Made by a program: the position numbers and the translations under genes. Positions 37,328 to 44,526 of a DNA stretch of 46,690 nt are shown one piece after another; position 1 is the first letter of the stretch; every line of letters begins with the position of its first letter. Source of the DNA: an uncultured Alphaproteobacteria bacterium (GTDB taxonomy: Bacteria; Pseudomonadota; Alphaproteobacteria; UBA8366; JADFVY01); NCBI GenBank assembly GCA_947259795.1, contig CAMYNJ010000099.1, forward strand, positions 1 through 46,690. The letters are read 5' to 3'. A model generated the notes under the pieces. The model made no database searches, was not told where the DNA came from, and saw only the letters and a program-made list of their open reading frames with translations.

Positions 37328-37355
37328 TTGCGCCGGCGGGCGGCAGCCTTATAAC
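37328..37355 (+). promoter_or_regulatory. candidate tRNA-Ala promoter
   Basis: TTGCGC (37328-37333) and TATAAC (37350-37355) are 16 bases apart, and a GC-rich discriminator follows before the tRNA at 37398. Confidence 0.45.
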
Positions 37356-37397
37356 GGTGCCGACTTCGCCGGGGCATAACCCCGCCGGCATACCCAT

Positions 37398-37473
<76 letters not shown>

Positions 37474-37490
37474 GATTTGCAGTAGCGATC

Positions 37491-37523
37491 GAGCCCGGCC
37501 AACGCCGGGCTCTCGTTTTTTTT
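37491..37523 (+). terminator. rho-independent terminator of the tRNA-Ala transcript
   Basis: GAGCCCGGC (37491-37499) pairs perfectly with GCCGGGCTC (37504-37512) around CAAC, followed by eight T residues (37516-37523). Confidence 0.93.
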
Positions 37524-37675
37524 CGCGGCCTATGGCCTCCGACGGGCGCTCCCGCTATTGTCGGCGGAACATTCGATACGGGATTGCGACATGCGCGATA
37601 TCGTGATCGACGGCTCGCGGCCGGGGGGTGCTGCCTGATGTTGCGCGATCCTGGCCGCGGCGGAGGCGCAACGTG

Positions 37676-38707
37676 ATGACGGGACGGACAATCATCTTCT
37701 GGACTGGTCTGGCGGCGCTGATTCTGTCCGGCTGCACGAAGGATGAAACAGCCGAGGCAATAGAAATGTGGGAATCGCCCCTGTATCGGGATCACCCCCT
37801 GGCGGGGCAGATCTGGAAGCCGGCAGATCAGCGGCATGCCACGGCCGGCGAAGTTTCCGCGGCCCTGAAAAAAGCCGATTACGTGCTGATCGGCGAAAAA
37901 CACGATAATCCGGACCATCACCGGCTTCAAGCCAGGCTGGTTGCAGAATTGGCGGCATATGGCGGCCGGCCCGCGCTGGTATTCGAGATGCTGACCGGGT
38001 CGCAGCAGGAGCCGCTGGACGCGCATCTGGCGAGCCACCCGGACGATGCCGCTGGGATCGGTGCGGCCGTCGGCTGGGAAAAAAGCGGCTGGCCCGCATG
38101 GACGATGTATCAGCCGATCGCCCAGCAGGCGCTCGATAACGATATGCTGCTGCTGGCCGGCGGGATAGACCGGGACATGATCAAGAGGATTGCGAGCGGA
38201 GGACCGGACGCAATGGGCGAAGGGCGTGCGGCGGCCTTGATGCTGGACCGGCCGATCGAGGAAGACATGCGCGACGAAATGCGCCAAGTGATCTTCGACA
38301 GCCATTGCCAGCAACTGCCCGAACCCATGCTGGATCCGCTGCTGGCGGTCACGTTAGCCAAGGACGCGGTCATGGCCGAGCGGATGGCCTCGGCCCGCAA
38401 CACGCCAAACCGGAATGTTTCCGTGCTGATCGCCGGCGCGGGGCATGTCAGGGCCGATTGGGGCGTGCCCCTGCATCTCAAACGCATTGCGCCCGACGCG
38501 CGCATAGTGACGGTGGGATTGGCCGAGGTCGCAAATGGCGTATCGGACCCGGCCGAGTATGCCGAACGCTATAGCGGCGCGATGCCGTTCGATTTCATCT
38601 GGTTTACACCGCGGGTCGACGACGAGGACCCCTGCGAAGCCTTTGCCGAACAGCTGCAGCAGATGCGTGAAAGGCGTCAGAAGAAAGAGGATGGCGAGTC
38701 CAATTGA
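37676..38707 (+). CDS. ChaN-family haem-binding lipoprotein, 343 aa
   Basis: N-terminal signal with a lipobox LILSGC (lipidated Cys near residue 20) directs it to the envelope. The Cofac_haem_bdg motif IGEKHDNPDHHRLQ and FEML, with a late GAGHVRADWGVP block, define the ChaN-like family (PF04187), which binds haem in Campylobacter ChaN; the role is uncertain in alphaproteobacteria. The ATG at 37676 has CGGAGG upstream. It lies before two c-type cytochromes and hemN, so a haem link is plausible but inferred. Confidence 0.85.
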   Translation: MTGRTIIFWTGLAALILSGCTKDETAEAIEMWESPLYRDHPLAGQIWKPADQRHATAGEVSAALKKADYVLIGEKHDNPDHHRLQARLVAELAAYGGRPALVFEMLTGSQQEPLDAHLASHPDDAAGIGAAVGWEKSGWPAWTMYQPIAQQALDNDMLLLAGGIDRDMIKRIASGGPDAMGEGRAAALMLDRPIEEDMRDEMRQVIFDSHCQQLPEPMLDPLLAVTLAKDAVMAERMASARNTPNRNVSVLIAGAGHVRADWGVPLHLKRIAPDARIVTVGLAEVANGVSDPAEYAERYSGAMPFDFIWFTPRVDDEDPCEAFAEQLQQMRERRQKKEDGESN

Positions 38708-38757
38708 CGGCTCTCGCGGAGGTCGCTTTCAGCGACCCGATGCCGCAGCTTTCAACC

Positions 38758-38786
38758 TTGACAAAAACGGCGGAAACCTTTGTATT
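38758..38786 (+). promoter_or_regulatory. promoter for the first cytochrome c gene
   Basis: A perfect TTGACA (38758-38763) and TGTATT (38781-38786) with 17-base spacing lie in the 211-bp gap after chaN. The leader would be about 125 bases; I see no recognised riboswitch in it. Confidence 0.65.
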
Positions 38787-38918
38787 GGAGGCATACGTGG
38801 CCAGGATAGCGGCTCTTCTACGAGGGGGATTGAGCGGCCACCGAATGGCTGCGGGCAACGCCACCCATTGTCCGTGGTTTCTTCGTGTGAGTTCGAAACA
38901 GAGCAAATTGAGGATAAA

Positions 38919-39299
38919 ATGAAAACCAGCTTTATCAAAGTCGTCGGCCTTACCGCTGTTCTTGCCGCATTCGGTTCGCCGGCCATGGCCGATGGCGACG
39001 TCAAGGCCGGCGAGAAGGTGTTCAGGAAATGCAAGGCCTGCCATGCGCTCGAAGAGGGCAAGAAGAAGGTCGGCCCCAGCCTGTACGGCGTGATCGGCCG
39101 CGCGGCCGGCACCGTGGAAGGCTTCAAATATTCGTCCGCCATGACGGAATCGGGTTTGACCTGGGACGATGAGACCCTGGAGAAGTTCCTGGCCAAGCCG
39201 AAGGATGTGGTTGCGAAAACCAAGATGTCCTTCGCGGGGCTGAAGAAGGAAGACGATATCGAGAACGTCATCGCCTACATCAAGGCGAACGGCGGCTGA
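38919..39299 (+). CDS. secreted class I cytochrome c, 126 aa
   Basis: Signal peptide of about 24 residues (cleavage after PAMA), haem-attachment motif CKACH (Cys38, Cys41, His42), KVGPSLYGV loop and axial Met103 in KTKMSFAG: a periplasmic c2/c550-type electron carrier. The ATG at 38919 is preceded by GAGGAT. A weak hairpin follows the gene near 39325-39350. Confidence 0.93.
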   Translation: MKTSFIKVVGLTAVLAAFGSPAMADGDVKAGEKVFRKCKACHALEEGKKKVGPSLYGVIGRAAGTVEGFKYSSAMTESGLTWDDETLEKFLAKPKDVVAKTKMSFAGLKKEDDIENVIAYIKANGG

Positions 39300-39395
39300 G
39301 CCGATCCTTCACGGCCTGATTCGCAGGCGGCGGCCCGGAATATCCAGGTCGCCGCTTTCGTTTGGGGTTGATACCAAGGTTTGCTGCGTCCATTC

Positions 39396-39424
39396 TTGAC
39401 AGCAAGGCCGCATGCCAATTGAAT
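39396..39424 (+). promoter_or_regulatory. candidate promoter for the second cytochrome c gene
   Basis: TTGACA (39396-39401) is followed at 17 bases by TTGAAT (39419-39424); the -35 is perfect and the -10 poor. Confidence 0.4.
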
Positions 39425-39447
39425 TCCCGGGACAATCAGGTGGCGGG

Positions 39448-39885
39448 ATGAAATTGAATTATTTCAGGATATTGGCTCTTGCCGGGGCAGTGACCATGTG
39501 CGCCACGCCGGCGCCCGCCCAGGAAGAGGGAACGACGGCCGACGCCGACAGCGTCAGTGCGGGCGAGGCGCTGTTCAACAAGAAATGCGTGCAGTGCCAC
39601 AGCCTTGCCGACGGCCGGAACGGCAACGGCCCCAGCCTGTTCGGAATCGTCAATCGAGAGGCTGCGGCGGTGCCGGGGTTCAAGTATTCCCGGGCGCTGC
39701 GGCAGATGGCGGCGGATGAATCCCTGAAATGGAGCGAGGAAAACCTTATCGCCTTCCTGACCCGGCCCAGCTTGCTTGTGCCGGGCACGCGGATGGCCTT
39801 TCCAGGGATGAGGAACCAAGACGACCTTGCCACCCTCGTCGACTGGATCAAGGCCAACAGCGGCCCGCCGTCGCGGGAGCCGTAA
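39448..39885 (+). CDS. secreted class I cytochrome c, second copy, 145 aa
   Basis: Signal peptide of about 24 residues (PAPA then Q), an acidic linker, haem motif CVQCH (Cys47, Cys50, His51), NGPSLFGIV and GFKYSRAL matching the first cytochrome, and axial Met116 in TRMAFPGM. The two proteins share the same order of motifs and are probably paralogues, but each has its own promoter. GGCGGG upstream of the ATG at 39448 is the likely ribosome-binding site; the longer frame to 39412 is rejected. Confidence 0.92.
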   Translation: MKLNYFRILALAGAVTMCATPAPAQEEGTTADADSVSAGEALFNKKCVQCHSLADGRNGNGPSLFGIVNREAAAVPGFKYSRALRQMAADESLKWSEENLIAFLTRPSLLVPGTRMAFPGMRNQDDLATLVDWIKANSGPPSREP

Positions 39886-39898
39886 GGACCTTGCCGGT

Positions 39899-40378
39899 TC
39901 AGCTTTCGCCGCCGGATTCCAGCAATTGCGCCAGGCGTTTTTCTTCCTGTTCGTTCAGCCCGTCCGCTGGCCTGGCGTTGCGCCGCCGCCGCGCCGCGAT
40001 CAGCAGGCCTACACCGCCAACCGCCAGCAAAACCGCCGGGCCGAACCATAGTGCATAGGTTATGCCTTTGACCGGGGGCTCCAGCAGCACGTAATCGCCA
40101 TAGCGGTCGACGATATACTGAAGGACCTCTTTGTCGCTGTCGCCGGCGACCAGCCGCTGGCGGACGATGAGGCGCAAATCGCGGGCGAGGTCGGCGTTGG
40201 AATCGTCGATCGACTGGTTCTGGCAGACCAGGCAGCGCAACTTCAGGCTCAACTCGCGGGCACGGCCTTCGAGAACCGGGTCCTCGAGGACTTCGTCCGG
40301 GTTGACGGCGGCGGCCTCGCCAAGGGATAAACCGGCGGCCAGAAGACCGGCAATAAAAATGCTGATCAGACGATTCAT
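39899..40378 (-). CDS. ccmH: cytochrome c-type biogenesis protein CcmH, 159 aa
   Basis: A signal peptide, the thiol motif LRCLVCQNQSI (Cys49, Cys52), the helical NADLARDLR region, and a C-terminal membrane helix (about 107-127) with a charged tail define CcmH/CycL, which reduces apocytochrome cysteines before haem ligation. The other Ccm genes are not in the window; this copy is alone between a convergent cytochrome gene and divergent hemN. Confidence 0.93.
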   Translation of the reverse strand: MNRLISIFIAGLLAAGLSLGEAAAVNPDEVLEDPVLEGRARELSLKLRCLVCQNQSIDDSNADLARDLRLIVRQRLVAGDSDKEVLQYIVDRYGDYVLLEPPVKGITYALWFGPAVLLAVGGVGLLIAARRRRNARPADGLNEQEEKRLAQLLESGGES

Positions 40379-40470
40379 ATGAATATTCCCGTGAGCTGCT
40401 TATACAGGAACATAGAAGCATGCGTGGCCGCCTGCAAGCGGTCCGCGATCGGGATTGCGCCGCCCTGCGT

Positions 40471-40484
40471 TTGATTTGTGTCAA
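40471..40484. promoter_or_regulatory. FNR/FixK-type box upstream of hemN
   Basis: TTGATTTGTGTCAA matches TTGAT-N4-RTCAA, the binding site of FNR/FixK/FnrL regulators. It is 57 bases before the hemN ATG, between divergent ccmH and hemN. Anaerobic activation of hemN by such regulators is well established in other bacteria. Confidence 0.8.
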
Positions 40485-40540
40485 CGCGGTTTCCGGCGGA
40501 AAATTGTATCCATGGGCCATCGCCACGGAGAAGAGACAAT

Positions 40541-41890
40541 ATGGAACGCACCTCGCTAGAGCGTTACGACAAGCCGGTTCCGCGCTATACCAGCTACCCC
40601 ACGGCGCCGCATTTCCATCCCGGAATCAATGCGGCGACCTATGAGCGCTGGCTGGCGGCGGTCGGGCCGGAAGCACCCCTGTCGCTTTATTTTCATGTCC
40701 CGTTTTGCCACGAGATGTGCTGGTACTGCGGCTGCCATACGAAAGTAGTGCGCCGCTACGAACCGGTCGGCGAATATGCTTCCACCATGGCGCAAGAGGT
40801 CACCCTGATCGGAAACATGCTGGAGGCCCACCCGCCGGTCACCCACATGCATTGGGGCGGCGGCACGCCGACCATCCTGTCGGCGGACGATCTTGAACAT
40901 CTGATGGAAAAAATCCGCGCCGCGTTCAATGTGGCGCCAGACGCGGAAATCGCGGTGGAAATGGACCCGCGCACCATGACCGAAGACCGCGTGCGCGCGC
41001 TGGCAAGGGCCGGTGTCAATCGCGCCAGCCTCGGGGTCCAGGATTTCACCGACCGGGTGCAGAAGGCAATCAACCGTATCCAGCCATATGAGATGACGGC
41101 GCAGGTCGTGGAATGGCTGCGCGCCGCCGGCATCGATGCGATCAATTTCGACCTGATGTACGGGCTGCCCTACCAAACGGACGAGGATGTGCGCCGGACG
41201 GTCGACCTGTCGGCGAAGCTGCGGCCCGATCGCATAGCGGTATTCGGCTATGCCCACGTGCCCTGGATGAAGACCCACCAGAAGATGATTCCGGACGAAT
41301 CCCTGCCCGACGACTGGCAGCGTTTCGAACAGGCCGAGGCGGCGGCCGATCAGCTGGTCGAACGGGGCTACCGGCGGATCGGGCTGGATCATTTCGCGCT
41401 GGAAACGGACGCCATGACCGTGGCGCTGGACCAGGGCCGTCTGCATCGAAATTTCCAGGGCTACACCACCGACGAGGCGCGGGCGCTGGTTGGTTTCGGC
41501 GCCTCGTCCATCGGGGCGCTGCCGCAGGGCTACGTGCAGAATGCGGTGCCGCTGCGTGCCTGGGCCGATGCTGTGCGAGGTGGCCGGCCGGCGGTTGACA
41601 AGGGTATTGCGCTGAGTGACGACGACCGCCTGCGCCGGGATATCATCGAGCGCCTGATGTGCGACATGTCAGTCGACCTGACGGCCCAGGCCGCCCGATA
41701 CGGCAAGACCGCGGATTATTTCCGGAGTGAGATCGAGCTGCTGGAACCGATGATCGCGGACGGAATAGCGGTTATCGACGGCGAGCGGATTTCGATTCCC
41801 GAACCGGGCCGGCCGCTGATGCGCGCCGTCTGCGCAGTGTTTGACAGTTACCTGGATCGCGGCATCGGACGTCATTCCAAGGCGGTGTAA
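40541..41890 (+). CDS. hemN: oxygen-independent coproporphyrinogen III oxidase, 449 aa
   Basis: Radical-SAM enzyme of haem synthesis: FCHEMCWYCGC gives the CxxxCxxC cluster (Cys56, Cys60, Cys63), MHWGGGTP binds SAM, and VEMDPRTM, LYGLPYQT and RIGLDHFALETD are typical of true HemN rather than HemW. The N-terminus PRYTSYPTAPHF is also HemN-specific. The ATG at 40541 has GAGAAGAGAC upstream; an alternative start at 40478 would lie inside the FNR box. Confidence 0.96.
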   Translation: MERTSLERYDKPVPRYTSYPTAPHFHPGINAATYERWLAAVGPEAPLSLYFHVPFCHEMCWYCGCHTKVVRRYEPVGEYASTMAQEVTLIGNMLEAHPPVTHMHWGGGTPTILSADDLEHLMEKIRAAFNVAPDAEIAVEMDPRTMTEDRVRALARAGVNRASLGVQDFTDRVQKAINRIQPYEMTAQVVEWLRAAGIDAINFDLMYGLPYQTDEDVRRTVDLSAKLRPDRIAVFGYAHVPWMKTHQKMIPDESLPDDWQRFEQAEAAADQLVERGYRRIGLDHFALETDAMTVALDQGRLHRNFQGYTTDEARALVGFGASSIGALPQGYVQNAVPLRAWADAVRGGRPAVDKGIALSDDDRLRRDIIERLMCDMSVDLTAQAARYGKTADYFRSEIELLEPMIADGIAVIDGERISIPEPGRPLMRAVCAVFDSYLDRGIGRHSKAV

Positions 41891-41906
41891 AGGGTACAAA
41901 AAAATC

Positions 41907-41975
41907 GGCGGCCGTCCTGTTTCCAGTGGCGGCCGCCAGTCTTTGCCGGGCCTCGGGGGGCAATGGTTGCCCGGC
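41907..41975 (+). terminator. tandem GC-rich hairpins after hemN
   Basis: GGCGGCC (41907-41913)/GGCCGCC (41931-41937) and GCCGGGC (41945-41951)/GCCCGGC (41969-41975) form two successive stems 17 bases past the hemN stop. No T-run follows, so the terminator call is tentative. They begin a 320-bp stretch without a clear gene that also holds the first 39-bp operator and two further hairpins. Confidence 0.4.
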
Positions 41976-42031
41976 AGTCTGTCGCGAACGTTTGGTCGTC
42001 CGCATATTGGGCCAATCTTGGCATAGCCCCC

Positions 42032-42070
42032 CTGAACCCCCCGTGAATGTGGCGTTCATTCGCCGTTCAG
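42032..42070. promoter_or_regulatory. 39-bp four-hexamer operator, copy 1
   Basis: CTGAAC, GTGAAT, GTTCAT and GTTCAG occur at exact 11-base spacing (hexamer plus 5), two in each orientation, so the element is an inverted repeat of tandem hexamers. An element of the same length and layout occurs at 43485-43523. Spacing of one helical turn is what OmpR-family response regulators use. The regulator encoded at 43855 is the obvious candidate (inference). Confidence 0.75.
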
Positions 42071-42132
42071 CTTTCGGTTAATGCGTTATTCCCCTGCGTG
42101 GGCTCGGCGCAATCTTGAAGGGATCGAAATAG

Positions 42133-42220
42133 TGACGGCCGCCTTCCGTGGTGCCACCCGCACCTTTTTCGAAAGACGGCCGTCATACGCTACCGAGTTG
42201 GGGGTTATGGCTACTCGGTA
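42133..42220. other. two perfect hairpins between operator 1 and the surface-protein gene
   Basis: TGACGGCCG (42133-42141) pairs with CGGCCGTCA (42177-42185), and TACCGAGT (42191-42198) with ACTCGGTA (42213-42220). The second overlaps the stop codon of the minus-strand gene and may terminate it. Alternatively, transcription rightward from operator 1 would produce a short structured RNA. A 29-codon GTG frame (42132-42221) overlaps both, but does not look like a protein. Confidence 0.4.
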
Positions 42221-43425
42221 ACGATTTCCCAACTGCCATCGGGCTGGCGGCAGGCCGTGCCGTAGGCATCCTGAATCTGCCCGCCGATTACCACTTCTTG
42301 CTGGAATTCGCGGCAGTAACGGCCCGGCTCGGGCTCGTAGGTTTGGATTGGCGTCACGGTTCCGTTGCTGCCCGACCCGGGATTGTTCCAGGTGATCGTG
42401 CTGCAGGTCGGGGCGTATTCCATGGCGTGGCCGAACGAGCCGGTCGCATAGGCCCGGTCGGCCTCGTCCATCGTGCGGCCGATATCGCGGCCTACCAGGG
42501 CGCCGATCAGGGTGCCGACGCCCACCGCCGCCAGCCGGCCCTTGCCGCCGCCGACCTGCGACCCGATGGCCGCGCCGACGATGCCGCCCAGGATCATGCC
42601 GCCGGGTTCGCGAGATCCCCCCATCACGTAGCGGCCGCCGTCGCTGTAACCGTCGCTGCAGGCCGGCGTCCGGCCACCCTGACCGTAACCGTAATAGTCC
42701 TGCGCCGCGCCACGGCTTCGCGTGCGGTAGGGCACCGGGTAATAGATCACGCTGGGATAGGGCTGCGTGTAGTAGAATGAATAGCTGTAGTAATTCCGGC
42801 GATAGTCGCGGCGACGATCGTGGCGCCGCCCGGCATGGCCGTGGTTGCCGCCATAGCCGTAATAGTAATTGTACGTGTCACCCTTGTGCTTATGCCGGCG
42901 GCCGTCGCTATGGCGATGGTCGCGCTCCGCATACTGCGGCGGCGGTGGGCCACGCCGTCCGTCGTGGCGGCGGTCGTTACCACGGCGACGATCGCGGTCG
43001 GCTTGCTGCGGCGGCGGCGGGCCACGCCGTCCGTCCTGGCGGCGGTCGTCACTGCGGCGACGATCGCGGTCAGCATGCTGCGGCGGCGGCGGCTTGCGCC
43101 GGCTTTCATGGCGGCGGTCGCGGTCGCCACGGGCGGGCGGGTATTGCGGGAAATTCCGCGCCTCCTGCCCGCGTTTGCGGCCACGCTCGCCGGGCTGGGT
43201 CGACCATACTGGCGGCTTCCCGCGGTCATAACCGTCGTTACGGTGGTTGACCTGCCGGCCTCCCTGTTCGACATTGCCGGAGCGGGCCGCCGGATCCTGG
43301 TTCGGCAGCCAGCGTTTGCGCTCGGTCTCCGCTGCCGCCGGAGCCGCCAGTATGCCGGCCACCAGCGCGACCGCAGCCGCGCAGACGGCTAATTTCGATC
43401 GGATAGTCGAGGTACGTGTCAGCAT
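42211..43425 (-). CDS. glycine-zipper surface protein with Arg/Pro-rich repeats, 404 aa
   Basis: Signal peptide of about 32 residues (to APAAA). Residues about 75-180 are built of Arg/Asp/His-rich repeats ending RRGPPPP, then a Tyr-rich region with GDTYNYYYGYGG and FYYTQPYPSVIYYPV. Next is a glycine-zipper segment (GGIVGAAIGSQVGGGKG...GTLIGALVGRDIG) as in 17-kDa antigen/Rick_17kDa proteins, and a C-terminal RT0821-like domain with YCREFQQEV and GTACRQPDGSW. It is probably envelope-associated. I choose the ATG at 43423-43425, which has GGAGAA 7 bases upstream; the ATG 12 bases earlier lacks one. It is divergent from the PepSY operon and flanked by both 39-bp operators. Confidence 0.87.
   Translation of the reverse strand: MLTRTSTIRSKLAVCAAAVALVAGILAAPAAAETERKRWLPNQDPAARSGNVEQGGRQVNHRNDGYDRGKPPVWSTQPGERGRKRGQEARNFPQYPPARGDRDRRHESRRKPPPPQHADRDRRRSDDRRQDGRRGPPPPQQADRDRRRGNDRRHDGRRGPPPPQYAERDHRHSDGRRHKHKGDTYNYYYGYGGNHGHAGRRHDRRRDYRRNYYSYSFYYTQPYPSVIYYPVPYRTRSRGAAQDYYGYGQGGRTPACSDGYSDGGRYVMGGSREPGGMILGGIVGAAIGSQVGGGKGRLAAVGVGTLIGALVGRDIGRTMDEADRAYATGSFGHAMEYAPTCSTITWNNPGSGSNGTVTPIQTYEPEPGRYCREFQQEVVIGGQIQDAYGTACRQPDGSWEIVTE
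42932..43130. repeat. 72-bp in-frame tandem repeat within the surface-protein gene
   Basis: Units at 42932-43003 and 43004-43075 are nearly identical, and a third, diverged partial unit starts at 43076. Each encodes 24 residues of the type QxADRDRRRxxDRRxDGRRGPPPP. The period is a multiple of three, so copy-number change would preserve the frame. Confidence 0.85.
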
Positions 43426-43484
43426 GATTTTCTCCATCACTGGTGACCGGGTGGGTCGATGGATCGCAGCATCGCAGAGGCGCG

Positions 43485-43523
43485 CTGAACCGATCCTGAA
43501 TGCGGCATTCATCCGGCGTTCAG
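43485..43523. promoter_or_regulatory. 39-bp four-hexamer operator, copy 2
   Basis: CTGAAC, CTGAAT, ATTCAT and GTTCAG at exact 11-base spacing, two per strand; the centre TGAATGCGGCATTCA is a perfect palindrome. It lies between the divergent starts at 43425 and 43547, placed to control both. It ends 23 bases before the PepSY ATG; TTACCT near 43533-43538 could be the -10, which would make that message almost leaderless. Confidence 0.8.
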
Positions 43524-43546
43524 GTTCACAGGCTTACCTCTGGGTC

Positions 43547-43855
43547 ATGCGAATACTGGTTATTTTCCTGACGCTGACCGGGCTTACGGGCCTGCCAGGC
43601 GAATCGACGGTGATGGCGGACGCCGATCCGGAACAGGTTCGTGCGGCCACGGAATCCGGGAAAATCAAACCGTTATCCGATATACTGAATGTTGTAAGCC
43701 AGAAAGTCCCGGGCAAGATTCTGGACGTGCAGGTCGACAATGACGGATCGCCCTGGCTATACCGCATAAAGGTTCGCGGCCAGAAAGGGGACGTCACGTC
43801 GGTGACCGTAAACGCCGAAACCGGCAAAATAATGGAAATCAAGGGACAGCGTTAA
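43547..43855 (+). CDS. PepSY-domain secreted protein, 102 aa
   Basis: A hydrophobic N-terminus (MRILVIFLTLTGLTGL) acts as signal peptide or anchor. The remainder is a single PepSY fold: IKPLSDILNVV, GKILDVQVDND, WLYRIKV and the closing VNAETGKIMEIKGQ. Small PepSY proteins encoded in front of a two-component system are thought to modulate sensing in the periplasm. No ribosome-binding site precedes the ATG. The stop overlaps the regulator start (TAATG). Confidence 0.9.
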   Translation: MRILVIFLTLTGLTGLPGESTVMADADPEQVRAATESGKIKPLSDILNVVSQKVPGKILDVQVDNDGSPWLYRIKVRGQKGDVTSVTVNAETGKIMEIKGQR

Positions 43856-44526
43856 TGCGCCTGCTGGTGGTTGAGGACGATCCGGATCTATCGGAGCAGT
43901 TGGTCGACGCGCTGCGCGACGCCGGCTATGCCGTCGACCTGACCGGTGACGGCGAGGAAGCCCAATTCCTGGGCGATACCGAACCCTATGACGCGGTGGT
44001 GCTGGATCTGGGCCTGCCCAATGTGGACGGCATGACGGTGCTGGAGCGCTGGCGCGGCAGCGGGCGTGTCATGCCGGTGGTGATCCTGACAGCGCGCGAC
44101 CGCTGGAGCGACAAGGTCGCCGGCTTCGATGCGGGCGCCGACGATTATCTCGCGAAACCTTTCCAGGTGGAGGAACTGCTGGCGCGGCTGCGCGCGGTGA
44201 TCCGCCGGTCCGGTGGGCACGCCTCGCCGGTCATCGAATGCGGCCCGCTGAGCATCGACACCCGCGCCAGCCGCGTCACCGTGGGCGGCAATCCGGTCAA
44301 GCTGACCGGGCAGGAATACCGGCTGCTGGCCTTTATGGCCCATAATCTGGGCAAGGTCATGTCGCGCACGGAACTGACCGAGCATCTCTACGATCAGGAT
44401 TTCGACCTCGATTCCAATACCATCGAGGTCTTCATCGGCCGGCTGCGCCGCAAGCTGGGCGCCGACGTCATCGAGACCGTCCGCGGGCTGGGCTACCGGA
44501 TGACGGAGCCGGAGGATGGTGCGTAG
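43855..44526 (+). CDS. OmpR/PhoP-type response regulator, 223 aa
   Basis: Receiver domain with acidic pocket EDD at 7-9, phospho-acceptor Asp51 (VVLDLGLPNVDG) and KPF lysine (about 102); winged-helix domain (about 125-220) with LTGQEYRLLAFMAHN and the recognition-helix region SNTIEVFIGRLRRKLG. It overlaps PepSY by one base and the kinase by 11 bases. It most resembles PhoP/QseB/PmrA-type regulators. I infer that it binds the two 39-bp elements at 42032 and 43485. Confidence 0.93.
   Translation: MRLLVVEDDPDLSEQLVDALRDAGYAVDLTGDGEEAQFLGDTEPYDAVVLDLGLPNVDGMTVLERWRGSGRVMPVVILTARDRWSDKVAGFDAGADDYLAKPFQVEELLARLRAVIRRSGGHASPVIECGPLSIDTRASRVTVGGNPVKLTGQEYRLLAFMAHNLGKVMSRTELTEHLYDQDFDLDSNTIEVFIGRLRRKLGADVIETVRGLGYRMTEPEDGA

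Noticed and set aside
38704-38922. 72-codon plus-strand frame between chaN and cytochrome c
   Set aside because: It covers a strong promoter and the cytochrome ribosome-binding site, and its translation has no recognisable features.
42132-42221. 29-codon GTG frame with a weak ribosome-binding site
   Set aside because: It coincides with two perfect hairpins that better explain the sequence, and the peptide has no features.
42900-43130. CRISPR-like direct repeats
   Set aside because: The 72-bp units are contiguous, lack spacers and keep the reading frame; they are coding repeats.
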